The position numbers and the translations under genes were made by a program. A stretch of 64,000 nucleotides of DNA from Charina bottae (Eukaryota; Chordata; Lepidosauria; Squamata; Charinaidae): assembly GCA_023362775.1 (NCBI GenBank), contig JALMGJ010000015.1, positions 13,006,501 to 13,070,500 on the forward strand. Reading direction: 5' to 3'. Below the pieces are notes generated by a model. It was given only the letters and a program-made list of their open reading frames with translations, did no database searches and was not told the DNA's origin. Shown here in pieces: positions 29,160 to 40,100 of the stretch (position 1 is the stretch's first letter; every line of letters starts with the position of its first letter).

Positions 29160-29712
29160 TAATCATGCAGTGAAGCTACAGAAGACTATTTAGGGAGCAG
29201 GAAGAGATAGAAAATCAAGGAGAGAGGTTTATCTATGGTAACTGCAGTGAGGATATTATATGCACAAATGTGGAAGATTTCAGATATACCAATAATGGAG
29301 GAATGGGTTGTGAAGATGGCTGAGTTTGCAGAAATGGCTAAATTGACTTGTTTGATAAAGGAGGGCACTACAACTACTTTTATAAAAGACTGGGGACCCT
29401 TTATGGACCTTTTGCTAAAAATGGTTTAAAATGAACTGGTGATTTTGGGATTGATTGATTAAAAAGGTTTGTTTATGGGAAGAAGGGAACTATGATATGC
29501 AATATGGGAGGGTGGAGATGGCAATTGCTATGTTTGCAACTGCTACAAAGACGACTGGAAGTCCCTAGATATCTTTCTTTTTCTTTTTTGTTATCCTTCA
29601 CTTTGTCTTTTACCTTTTTATAATTTATTTTTCTATTTCTTCTTCAATATTTCTGTCATTTTTTAAATCTTTGTAAAATCTTTTCATAAAAATTATTCCA
29701 AAAGAAAATCAA
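29160..29712 (+). mobile_element. L1-type LINE 3' fragment
   Basis: The frame near 29235-29429 encodes the C-terminal end of an L1 ORF2 (RILYAQMWKISDIPIMEEWV, ending in PFMDLLLK). It is followed by a T-rich 3' UTR and an A-rich end. A second copy lies on the other strand at 30817-31300. Confidence 0.7.
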
Positions 29713-29939
29713 GGGGAGAGGAAAGGAGGTTAAACAGCCTTGCTGGAATCCTGATCAACAGTACGCAGCATGCTCACTGCAGAATTTAATTGCAGGGCCT
29801 GCAATCAATGTGACTTAATTTGCCCCTTACAAGTATCACACATCACACTAAGCCATTAGATGGTTTGGTTGGTAAATAGGATGTGCAACCCCAGCCAATG
29901 CAAACTATACTTAAAAGGTATGAGTCCCTTGGACTGCAA

Positions 29940-30262
29940 GTAGGTCAAACCAGTCAATCCTAAAGGAAATCAACCCTGACTGCTCACTGGAAGGACAGAT
30001 GCTGAAGCTGAAGCTCAAATACTTTGGCCACCTAATGCGAAGAGAGGACTCACTGGAAAAGACCCTGATGCTGGGAAAGACTGAAGGCAAAGGGAGAAGG
30101 GGACGGCAGAGGATGAGATGGTTAGATAGCATCACCGATGTAATGAACATGAATTTGAGTAAACTCCGAGAGACAGTGGAGGACAGGAAGGCCTGGCGTG
30201 CTATGGTCCATGAGGTCACGAAGAGTCGGACACGACTAAATGACTGAACAACAACAAAATTG
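29940..30262 (+). mobile_element. Bov-B (RTE) LINE 3' end
   Basis: The C-terminal ORF2 frame KLKLKYFGHLMRREDSLEKT followed by WRAMVHEVTKSRTRLND, a stop and an (ACA)n tail are the hallmark of the Bov-B 3' end. The minus copy at 37918-38250 is very similar. Confidence 0.88.
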
Positions 30263-30636
30263 TAGCCCAATGTGTGAAAGAAAAAGTCAAACATCTTTGC
30301 CTTGCTGGAGAAAGAGAAAAGGAAGGGAAAGGCAACACAAGGCTAGTGTGTATGCAGGTGCCACCCACACACCTGCACAGCACTCGGTCCTCCCCACAGC
30401 GGGTGCAGACGCAGGAGACACTGTGGCACAGGAAGGATGTGGGAAAGGCCGAGACGGTGCAACAGGACCTGGAGTCTCTTGCATCAGAGCAAGGCCTCCT
30501 GGGACCCCTGGCGTATTTACCCAGGAAAGAAGAATAGCAAAGAGCACAGACTAGACCAAGCTCAATGTTATAACTAGCAGATGATTCAAACAGGCAGGGA
30601 AACTCTATTCAGGACAGTTGACCAGAAATACCAATT

Positions 30637-30655
30637 GCGGGGGGGGGGGGGGGGC
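30637..30655 (+). repeat. Poly-G run
   Basis: About eighteen consecutive G. Such runs are prone to assembly error and can fold as G-quadruplex. Confidence 0.9.
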
Positions 30656-30816
30656 GCACTGGCTTGGCTTGATGTATGAACCACAATTTCTCCAGATCAG
30701 CCCCCTCCATTCAGACGTAGGCTAAGCTGAAAGCAAGTGCCTGTCCCCAGTCCAGAGGAAAGAGACTCACATCGCCATCTAGTCTGCCATTCAACTCTTA
30801 AGTCCAGCCTTAAGTT

Positions 30817-31300
30817 TTTTTTTTTTATGTTTATAAATTTTATTAAGATTTTAAAATACATAGTTAAAAGTTAGAAACGAAAAAAGAAATAGAAATACAA
30901 AATAAAGAAAAAGTGTAGTAAAGCAATAGAAAGAAAAAGATATGAAAAATAGGTAACTTCCAATCTATCTCTGTTAACTTAGATAAAAAAATCTGCCCTA
31001 AATGTTGGTTTTTCATACGATAGAAATAATTCTTTGTCTAATATGCTCTTTTGTATTTAATCTACTCTTCAAAACCCCATGTAAGCTTCGCCCCACCTGC
31101 ATTTCGCAAATAGTCCATCAATGGTTTCCACTCTTTGAGATAGTGATAACTTGAATTTTCTTTCAATAAAAAAGTCAATTTATCATTTTCTGCCATGTCC
31201 ATCAATTTTAACATCCACTCTTGTACTGTTGGTAGAGTCTGAGTTTTCCAAAATTGTGCATAAAGAAGTCTTGCTGCTGTCATCATATATTGTATAAGCC
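30817..31300 (-). mobile_element. L1-type LINE 3' fragment, minus
   Basis: The minus strand at 31062-31286 encodes RLLYAQFWKTQTLPTVQEW and KEWKPLMDYL, the same ORF2 C terminus as at 29160. The poly-T at 30818-30826 is the complement of the A tail. Confidence 0.75.
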
Positions 31301-31737
31301 TTAAGGGTTTTTTTTAAAAAAAGAACCAAATATTTATCTCCTAGAAGGATTTTTAAAAGATGACCTCAACTCAAACTCAATTCCGCTGATTGCACCCGGG
31401 TGGTTTTCTTGGCAGCATTATGGAAGTGGCGTGGCATTGTGGTTTGTTTTTTTTTACTTCCTAGTCTTGTCTACAGCCATAAGATTCCCAGACAGTTTCC
31501 CATCTAGGTATCAATTCCGGCTCCTTAGCTTCCAAGAACAAAGTTAGGAAAAAGTGTTACTATGGAAAAATCAGTATAACTCTATGTAGTCAGGAACAAA
31601 TCTGAGTGAATGCAGGAACCATGGCCTGGATTGGAATCTCTTAACATCTGGGTTTCACTTAAATTACAAATCTAAGGAGGAACAATGCAAGGGAGAATTT
31701 CCAGTGAATTTATCTTATTAGCCTTTTGCAACAAATA

Positions 31738-31960
31738 CTTTGCAACATTATGGGGTGCAGGGGTTCAGCTGTTGGGGTAGAAGGGGGAACACCTCTGTTC
31801 TGGTCCACCCTCAGCCACAGAAGCTCCCTTGGTGACTTCGGGCCAGCCACTCTCCCTCAGTCCTGCCTACCTCACAGGGTTGTTGTGGGCAAAAACAGTA
31901 GGAGGGAGCATTACCAATGCCACCTTGAGCTCCTGAATTAATTGCGGGATTTGAATCTCA
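31738..31960 (+). mobile_element. Diverged Sauria-type SINE
   Basis: The body (ggtgacttcgggccagccac, ctacctcacagggttgttgt) and tail (gccaccttgagctcctgaa) are recognisable but diverged. Confidence 0.6.
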
Positions 31961-32229
31961 TAAACACAACAGAAACTGGTGGCACTTTCACAATTAATAC
32001 ATTTATCATGCTTTTGTGCGTCACAAGCCACTTCATCAAAGCCGAGCTATCAAACCCCCCCCCAAAAAAAAGCTGAAACAGTAAAGCTGTTTCTCTTGAA
32101 AATGCCCCAACTCTTCGTCGTAATAGCTTAAATTTAAGCTTTCCAGCTCAAGCAACACTAAACACTCCATCCGTTCCTTTAATGAATTAATTAAACCCAG
32201 GCGATTTACGATTCAATTTCATTTCCACG

Positions 32230-32800
32230 TGATTTTAGAATTTTCAAGGGACGTTCAACAAAGGAGAGGCGGATCTCGGAGCCAAGCCGGATCGCACGAA
32301 AGGCGCAGCAGCCCAGCAACCTCTGCAGCCCCCGCGCCCCCCGCCCCGGCAAGGACCCAAGCCGGACCGGACGTACAAGAGGCGCGCGGAGAAGAACCGG
32401 CCAGGCGGCAGCGTGGATCCCTCGGCGGCTCAGGGGGACGAAGCTCCGGGAGACCGGCTTTGCAGCGGCAGGAGCACAAAGCAGGCCCAGCCACCCGGAG
32501 GTGCAAGCCAGCCAGCCAGGGCCGGTGGCGGAGCGATTGCACCAACCACATCGCCCATGTCCGGACGTGACTGACTCCTGCAGGAACCGGAGAGTGGCCG
32601 CGCTGCGAAGGAAGGAACCCAGGCCAGCGACCCGCTTCCTTCCGCCGCTCCAGCAGCTGCGCTCGCCGACACCGCTTTTCCTGGGCGTGATTCTAGCTAG
32701 CAGCTGCGTTTCGCAACGGGGAGAAGGGCAGGCGCGCGGCTGCGCCTGCGCGTCAGCCGACCGCAGCGCCCCAGATTTGCAGGGGGTGCTGGGAGTTGTA
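32230..32800 (-). promoter_or_regulatory. TK2: CpG island, probable TK2 promoter and first exon
   Basis: GC- and CpG-rich sequence at the expected 5' end of TK2. On the minus strand, ATGs at 32558 and 32551 open two overlapping frames. The second (MWLVQSLRHRPWLAGLHLR and on to a stop at 32255) is arginine/leucine rich and nearly free of acidic residues at first, as a mitochondrial targeting peptide would be. TK2 exon 2 demands a donor in phase 1, and no strong donor in that phase is visible, so the exon end is not called. Confidence 0.55.
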
Positions 32801-32814
32801 GTTCAAGCCTGCTG

Positions 32815-33077
32815 TCTGTAGCTTGAATCATGTCAACTGGATTTCTATTTTCTAAGTGGAAACGTTTCGCTCCTTATCCAAGGAGCTTCTTCAGTCTGAG
32901 CAAAGTTGGTAAGGGAATCCTAAATATGTTTCTAGGTAGCTGTGTAACTTTGCTCAGACTGAAGAAGCTCCTTGGATAAGGAGCGAAACGTTTCCACTGA
33001 GAAAATAGAAATCCAGTTGACATGATTCAAGCTACAGACAATTCCACCTGGATGACTGAGAACCTTCATAGACATAC
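32815..33077. mobile_element. Penelope-like element, terminal repeats only
   Basis: A 13-bp duplication ttcaagcctgctg flanks it (32802-32814 and 33078-33090). It consists of the same terminal sequence as the 18788 element present twice in inverted orientation (from tagcttgaatcatgtcaact to the complement), with a short spacer and no coding part. It sits immediately upstream of the TK2 CpG island. Confidence 0.88.
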
Positions 33078-33540
33078 TTCAAGCCTGCTGGCCTGGAGAG
33101 CAACGGAAGGTGCAGGCTGAAAAGACAGAAAGACCTTTCCTTCATCAGCTGCATTCAGGCGGGCTCAGTTCAGTTCAAGACTTTGCATCTAGCGTTCGCA
33201 CAATACGCTGAGCTTTTGGTTAGGGCTTTTTGACGTGGGCGAGCTCAGCCCGCTTGCTCACCGAATGATTCGGCGTATTGAATTAGCCCAGAAAAAAAGG
33301 TGAATTTGGTAAGCGTGTTAAGTGGTGGCTTGGGGGCTAGCTGCTTTCTTTCAACCCAGCCTTCCTCACGCGGTTGATTTGGAAGGGATAAAAATGAGTG
33401 TCTGCGAAGGTAAACCAAGGTGTCAATGAAATAAGTAATAAAAAATAATATTCAGGTTCACAAAGATGCTAAAATCAAGTTAGTCGCATTATAGCTTAGG
33501 GTGATGGATTTGTTAACCCAGTTATGGATTGTGCAAAAGT

Positions 33541-33700
33541 ATTTTATTTATTATTTATTTTATTAAATTTATGTTACCGCCCATCTCCCCCAGCGGGGAC
33601 CCTGGGCGGTGCACAATAAAATAGAATTAAAAGAAATATAAAATTACAACAATACATAATATGAATTCCAAGGGTAAAATGTTAAAATAAGATACTGGGA
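33541..33700 (-). mobile_element. LINE 3' end (CR1/L2-type), minus
   Basis: A (TTTA)n run and the complement of the shared 3' UTR (ggaccctgggcggtgcac). Confidence 0.65.
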
Positions 33701-34131
33701 GGCTTCAAGGGACCAATTTTGCAGAGAATGAAGGGTGGGAACACCTGGACACGGAAATGTTGTGGACTGGAACTCACACCCTTACTGCCAAACATGTTGA
33801 CTATTGCAATGCGCTCTAGGTTGGGGCTCAGAAGCTCTAATCCACGCACAGTGTGGTGGCCAGACTGCTAATGGGCCCTACCGATGATTGTAGGCTAATG
33901 CCACTTTGCAGTCACTGCACTGGTCCCCAGTCCCCTCCAGGCCCAAATAAAAATATGGGTTATGGAAACGGCATGCTGCTTTGTGCAGCCTGCTGGCATT
34001 TTTTGACAACTCAACCAATTCACTGCCACCAAATGTCACACCGGCTAATTTTTCATAGCCACTTCTTCTCCGAAAGACAGGCTGCCAAGGGCCTCCAGGC
34101 CTCGCCGACACTGCCAGCTCCGTCACTGCCT
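33700..34131 (+). mobile_element. Decayed LINE ORF2 fragment (CR1/L2-type)
   Basis: The plus strand keeps the DYCNAL-like motif (ttgactattgcaatgcgctc) and continues with broken ORF2-like sequence containing stops. Confidence 0.55.
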
Positions 34132-34197
34132 CTGCCTTACTAGCCACCAAACAGCTGGTTGGCGTGCCAGCTCTTCCTTTATGGACGGAGATGATTT
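34132..34197 (+). repeat. 66-bp direct repeat, left copy
   Basis: Starting ctgccttactagccaccaaa, this segment recurs at 34573-34638 with about 85% identity by eye. The two copies bracket the L1-type fragment. Confidence 0.8.
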
Positions 34198-34572
34198 CTT
34201 CTTTTATATGTACAATTTTTATTGAAAGTTTTAAGAGCAATAATAAGAACTAATACAAATTAAAATAGAACAGAGAAAATGGAAAGGAGAGAAATAAAAG
34301 AAAAAGCTAAAAGTGCAGTAAGAAAAAATGTAGAAGTAGAAAAAAAGAAGTAAGATATAAGGAAATATATAAAGAAGTGGCTTCCAATATTCTTTGCAGC
34401 AGTTATAAGTACAATTATATTTTAACCTCTCTAAAGTTACATCATGACTCTCTCCTTTCTATAATCCATCCTGTCTAATCATCAAAATCACAAGTTTGGG
34501 GTTTTTTCATTTTTACACAAAAAGTCCACAAGGGGTAAATGTAGACGTTGTCCTTTCTCTAATCAAATTATT
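34198..34572 (-). mobile_element. L1-type 3' UTR fragment between direct repeats
   Basis: The low end reads as the complement of an A-rich L1 3' end (atgtacaatttttattgaaa). The same T/A composition and motif style occur at 30817. No frame is kept. Confidence 0.5.
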
Positions 34573-34638
34573 CTGCCTTGCTAGCCACCAAACAGCTGAT
34601 TGGCGTGCCAGCAATTCCTTTGTAGCCGGTGATGATCT
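34573..34638 (+). repeat. 66-bp direct repeat, right copy
   Basis: Matches 34132-34197. It is unusually long for a LINE target-site duplication. Confidence 0.8.
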
Positions 34639-34750
34639 CTCACGTTTCAGTGGGGCCTTTCCACTCTACGGGTTGTGCCAGCCTGCCCTCCATGGTGCAA
34701 CTCCAGGTTACCTTAGGAACTGCCAAAGTGATTCCACCCATCTTCTAGGA

Positions 34751-34988
34751 CAGAGCTTTCCAAACTTTTCATGTTGGCGACACACTTTTTAGACATGCAT
34801 CATTTCGCGACACACTCTTACAGCAGGGCATCATTTCGCGACACACTCTTACAGCAGCGCACAAGGCAGGCACTAGGTCCTGCTTGGAATCCTGGCAGGG
34901 CAGATTTGGAGGCAGCAGCAGCCGCGACACACCCAGACACTGCAGCCGACACACTAACGTGTCCCGACACACAGTTTGGAAAGCTCTG
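34751..34988. mobile_element. hAT-type non-autonomous element, perfect TSD
   Basis: Same termini as 5875-6321. The perfect 8-bp duplication ttctagga flanks it (34743-34750 and 34989-34996). It carries one copy of the 61-bp unit, and a 34-base block (catcatttcgcgacacactc...) is repeated. Confidence 0.93.
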
Positions 34989-35594
34989 TTCTAGGAGCAT
35001 GGGGAGGGGTCTTGCTTAATTGCCCACTCTCTTCCATTGCCATGGAAACCAAGACCAGAAATATTTGATATAAATTGCAGATTTGAAGAAGAAAATTCCT
35101 GACGGCAGGAGTAGTAGTAGAATGGAACAGTTTGCCCATGGAGGTTGTGGGTCCTCCATCTCTGGAGGTTTTGGCAGTTGAATTGGTTTTCCAACGATTG
35201 TGAGAGGGAAAAGGGATGTGGGGCAGAAGGCAGATCTTCTCAGCAGCTGCCCCAGCATTGTGGGACATGCTACCCCCTAAATAAAACTCACCCCTTTCCT
35301 CTTGGCATTCTAGAAAACCCTGAAAACTCCCTTTGACACTGGCATTTTACCTGACTGATGGGAACCAGGCAGCCATTTTTGACTATACAATGTTGAGCTT
35401 TTCTACAGATCATTCTTTTGTTTCAGAGTCAACTGATTGGGTAGTATAAACATTGTGTAAATAAACAAACAATTGGAACAAATGTCCACAAAATTCAGAA
35501 GTCACATAAAACAATTCCAGGTGAAAGATTTAAACAAATGCACAACTGCTAATGATAACAGTCAAGAAGCCACAATTGAGATTTGAGTCTAAGC

Positions 35595-35726
35595 CAGTGT
35601 TTCTCAACCTTGGCAACTTTAAGGTGTGTGGACTTCCAACTCCCAGAATTCCCTAGCATGGCTGGCTGGGGAATTCTGGGAGTTGAAGTCCACAAATCTT
35701 CAGGTTGCCAAGGCTGAAAAACACTG
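35595..35726. mobile_element. Palindromic hAT-type MITE, perfect TSD
   Basis: The 8-bp duplication gtctaagc is perfect (35587-35594 and 35727-35734). Arms are complementary across the whole element. Confidence 0.93.
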
Positions 35727-36097
35727 GTCTAAGCAAAGAGAATCAACGATAAGATAAAAGAGAAGCTACTTTTATCTGACAGCTGTAAGTGAGAAGGTTT
35801 TTGCTAAATGATTTCCTGTGGTAATACCGGAATTCCTTTAGCAAAGCTAGTCATAGCTCTACAGCGGAAAAAGATTGGCGAAGCAATACTGGTACAAGCC
35901 CTGATGGTGCACTGTGCCATTAATCATGGCTTGCAGGCCACGTGAACTGCATTTGTATGCAACCCTTCTGAAGCCCAAACTAAACACACCTGCCTTAGTT
36001 TCAGCATAAAAAATGAACCTAGCCAGTGTAATCTGTAAGCCACACTTTGTGGTTTAATGTGCAGGAATGAGGCTTGTTTGACCTACAATTACTTCTT

Positions 36098-36165
36098 TGC
36101 TCAATAAATTGTAAGTCACCCAGACATGGCGGCTATATAAATGGATTAAATAAATAAATGAAAAA
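36098..36165 (+). mobile_element. LINE 3' end remnant
   Basis: The short signature gtaagtcacccagacatggc followed by taaataaataaa. Confidence 0.45.
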
Positions 36166-36779
36166 CCACTTGTGAACTGACATCTCCAGCATCTTTGTAG
36201 AAGAAACATTTCCCTTTGTCACTTCGAAAATAATGTTTGCATCTGGAATATATCATCCTCGCTCTTTAGTTAACCAAGGACACCTTTTTAATGGATCCCA
36301 AAGTCTCTTGCTAATAAATCTGACCTATGCCATTATATTTAAATAAAAGAGCACCACAAATAAGCATCCATAAAGGATCCCAGCAGCAATGCATTACTTA
36401 TTTATACTTTCATTTATTATAATTCAATCCTGGCAGCTGTCCAGGGGGCTCAAAGGAACTCCCAGGCTCCCTGTCCCACAGCCCTGCCTATCCAGGGTTA
36501 CATTAACCATGGTTTATTCAACCCCTCCAACTTTCCCAGCTCCCAGGTTATGAAGAAACTGAAACCAAGGGTCCATTTTCACAGGAGGCAAAAACGTGGG
36601 CTGGTTTGTGGCTTTCTTCCTCACGAGCCCCCTGCAAGGTAGACCATCCAGGGAGACAGAGAGAGATGCTCAAGTCCACCTTGGGGTCATTTATCTCCCC
36701 ATTTCCCCCGCCCCCATCTTCCTCCTCACAACCCCCCCTGCGAGGTAGGCTGCCCTGAAAAGAGAGGGAGGGGCGGCTC

Positions 36780-37180
36780 AACTCTCCCCCGTTCTGTCTC
36801 CATTTCCATCCCCCACCCCACCCCGAGGGGCGTGCCCCGTTCGAGGCTCCCAACAGCCCGGCCAAGTAGGACCGGCCCGGGGGGGGGCCTGGAGGCTCGC
36901 TCGTTCCTCCGCCCGTCAACCGACGACCCTTCCGGCAACGCCCGCCCGCCGCTTCGCCTCCTCTTCGGCCGCCATGGCGAAGGTGGAAGTGGACCGCGAG
37001 TTCCCGCGCTCCGTGGGGGGCATTCTCAAGGGAGCCCGCATGGTAGGTCGCGGCGAGCGGGGGGAGACCTCAGGGTAGAGGGGCCCTCTGAGCTTGTGCA
37101 GAGCGCCTTCCTCCCCCAGCCCCACGCGCTCCCAGAGCTGGATTCCCCGGACCGGGGAGGGGGGCTGGCCGTGGCTGAGG
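36780..37180 (+). promoter_or_regulatory. CKLF: CpG-island promoter of the CKLF-type gene
   Basis: Strongly GC- and CpG-rich with no TATA box. An ETS-like ttccgg is at about 36929. It surrounds exon 1 and ends where the intronic pyrimidine tract begins. Confidence 0.7.
36974..37042 (+). CDS. CKLF: CKLF-type exon 1
   Basis: 23 codons, MAKVEVDREFPRSVGGILKG and ARM, then the donor GTAGGT. Confidence 0.87.
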
Positions 37181-40100
37181 CTCCCCTGCTCCTCTTTCTC
37201 CTTCTCCTCCTTTTGTTCGCCTCCTCCTCAATCTCCTTTCTCCTTCTCTCTCCTTCTCCTCTGTTTCATTCTTTCGCCTTTTCTTTCCCCTTTCTTCCTT
37301 TCTTTTCTCCTTTTTTCTCCATCCTCCTTTCTTCTTTTCTTTCTCCTCCATCTTTTTCCTTTTCCCTTTTCCTCCATCTCTTCTCTTCTTCTCCATTTCT
37401 TTTCTCCATCTCCTCCTTTCTTCTTCTTTCTCCTTCTCCATCTTTTTCCTTTTCTCTTTTCCTCCTTCTCTTCTCTCCTCTTCTCTCCTCTCCTCTCCTC
37501 TCCTTCTCCATTTCTTTTCTCCTCCTCCTTTCTTCTTTCTCCTTCTTCTCCGTCTCCGTCTCCTCTTCTTTCTCCTTTTCTTTTTCCTCCTCCTCCTTCT
37601 AAATGTCCTAGAAATTAAGTCCCTCCCAAATAACTTTTTTAGGGGTGTGGTGGCTCAGCCGGTAAGACGCAGTGACGGAGTGAGCTCCCACACTTGCCCC
37701 AGCTCTTGCCAACCTAGCAATTGGAAAGCATGCAAATGCAGGTAGATTAATAGGTACCACTTCGGTGGGTAGGTAACAGCGTTCCGCGTGCATCATGCCG
37801 GCCACATGATCGCAGAAGTGTCTTTGGACAACGCTGGCTCTTCGGCTAACAAACGGAGATGAGCACCGGCCCCTAGAGTCGGGACATGACTACACAACTG
37901 TGCGGGGGGAAACTTTTTCTTGTTGTTCAGTCGTTTAGTCGTGTCCGACTCTTCATGACCTCATGGACCATAGCACGCCAGGCCTTCCTGTCCTCCACTG
38001 TCACCCGGAGTTTACTCAAATTCATGTTCATTACATCGGTGATGCTATCTAACCATCTCAGCCTCTGCTGTCCCCTTCTCCTTTTGCCTTCAGTCTTTCC
38101 CACCATCAGGGTCTTTTCCAGTGAGTCCTCTCTTCGCATTAGGTGGCCAAAGTATCTGAGCTTCAGCTTCAGGATCTGTCCTTCCAATGAGCAGTCAGGG
38201 TTGATTTCCTTTAGGATTGACTGGTTTGACCTCCTTGCAGTCCCTTACCTTTTTTTAAAAATAACTTTTATAGTCATGACCAGGGCAGTGTCTGTGTTCA
38301 CACAACACAGTAGCTGAATGGAATGGCTTTCCTACACACGTCTATATTGTATCTGTGAGAAATATATATTATACTATATGAAATACTGTATATAACGTGC
38401 ATGTGTGTGAAATAGAACAAAATGGCAGTTATTCCCAGTGTTAAGCAGTGGTTTAGGAAATGGGTAACCTATCGTTTTTTGAAAAAGTAATTCCCTTTTT
38501 GTTTTCCTTTCCTATGTTGTTGTTGTCTTTGGGGCTTTTGTTTTTGTGTATCTTTTAAAACTTGCTATGAAATAAAATTAAAAAGGGAATAAACAGAAAA
38601 AAAACAACAGTGATCAAGCAGTCAAAAGAGAAATTGATACCTAATAACGAACTAAAACTGAAGGAAAAAGAAGGAAAAAAGGATTCATACAATATTAATA
38701 TGTTTGGTTGTACGTCGCCCAGAGTCACGTTTAGTGAGATGAGTGGCTATACAAATTTACTAAATCAATAAAATAAATATAGAATGAGCTCATTCCCTTA
38801 ACATATGCTTACATTTAGACTTTACAGAAACATATTGCTCCATTTTCTCATTATTATAAGATATTTCAAAAATCCAGTGTCTGACTTTCTGGGCCCTGAA
38901 CCATTCATAATCACTCATAACCTCTGGGTTCACACACTATCTCTACCCCAGGAAGAAACTAACTAAGGTTCAACAAGCCATATTGTGGACAGACAGTTGC
39001 TAGGTTTGTAACTGAGTTGGCACGTTGTATGAATAGTCACAGTTTCCCTGATCCATACAGCGGTTGTCCAGGGGGAAGACTGGCCATCGGGGATGCATTT
39101 TAAATCTACCTTTTCCAACCAGGCACCTTCCAGGTTTATTGGACTACAGCACCCATCCTCCTTAGCCACAGGAAGGAGAAAAAGACTATCGCAACACAGC
39201 AGGGTAGAGGCTAGGTTGTTTGAAGAAATCTGTTTCCAGTGTTTTGTGTGGTTTCTACGGTGATGTGAAATGGTGGTTCTCTTCCGGGTACACACCTTGC
39301 ATTCTGGAGGCCCTTTAACAATTTCAAACCGATTAGAAAATGCTAGCAAGGAAGCCTTTCATTCCTTTTTCATGCTGTAACTGTGTTCTTTTTCTGTTCT
39401 TTAAAGTCCGTTTCTCTCTCTCTCTCTCTCTCTGCATAAATGTACACACACACCTGCTGTGTTCATCTAAAGACTTAACAGCTCCACTTTCATAACATTG
39501 TAAATTCTAACCTTGGCTGGTTTGTGTGTGTGCATTAGTGTATTTTATGCAAATCCATCTTATTTTTGATTCAGTGATCATGCAAACTAGAAAGTGAATT
39601 AATTCAATAACGAAATAAAGAACAAAATGTAAACCCAGCCACTATTACATCATACCCCTCAGCAAAGTTAACTTCCCTTTATTATTTAACTTTTTGTGCC
39701 TTGTTTTGGCTGCTTGTTTTGATCAACAAAATCAAAGTGTGAAGTCTCTAAACTCTTGGGCTGTTGCTGCTGCTGCCACTTAGGTGTGTTTCACATGGAG
39801 ACTCGTGTGCAAGACACTCTTTGTCTTTCTTGCCACATCCCTCGTCTGTTTTGGCTAAAATTCTAAAGAAACAAATACCACATTTTGAAGGTACGCGTTT
39901 CTTTTGGTGGAGTTTCTTAGCTTCGCGTTTTATTATTTTAATAAATCAAACAGAAAGTTTGGCAGTCTGATGTCTTTGCAGGATGTCTTGTAAACTATTT
40001 TTTTCTTCCTTGCAGATTGTAGCTTTTATGGCAACCATCACTTTTGCTGTTAGAAGATCTCACGAAGCTTTCCTAGCCCTTGTGATCATGGAACTTGTCA

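Noticed and set aside
36832..37602. 256-codon serine/phenylalanine/leucine-rich open frame
   Set aside because: It is produced by the CpG island plus the polypyrimidine tract, and runs through the real CKLF exon 1 in another frame.
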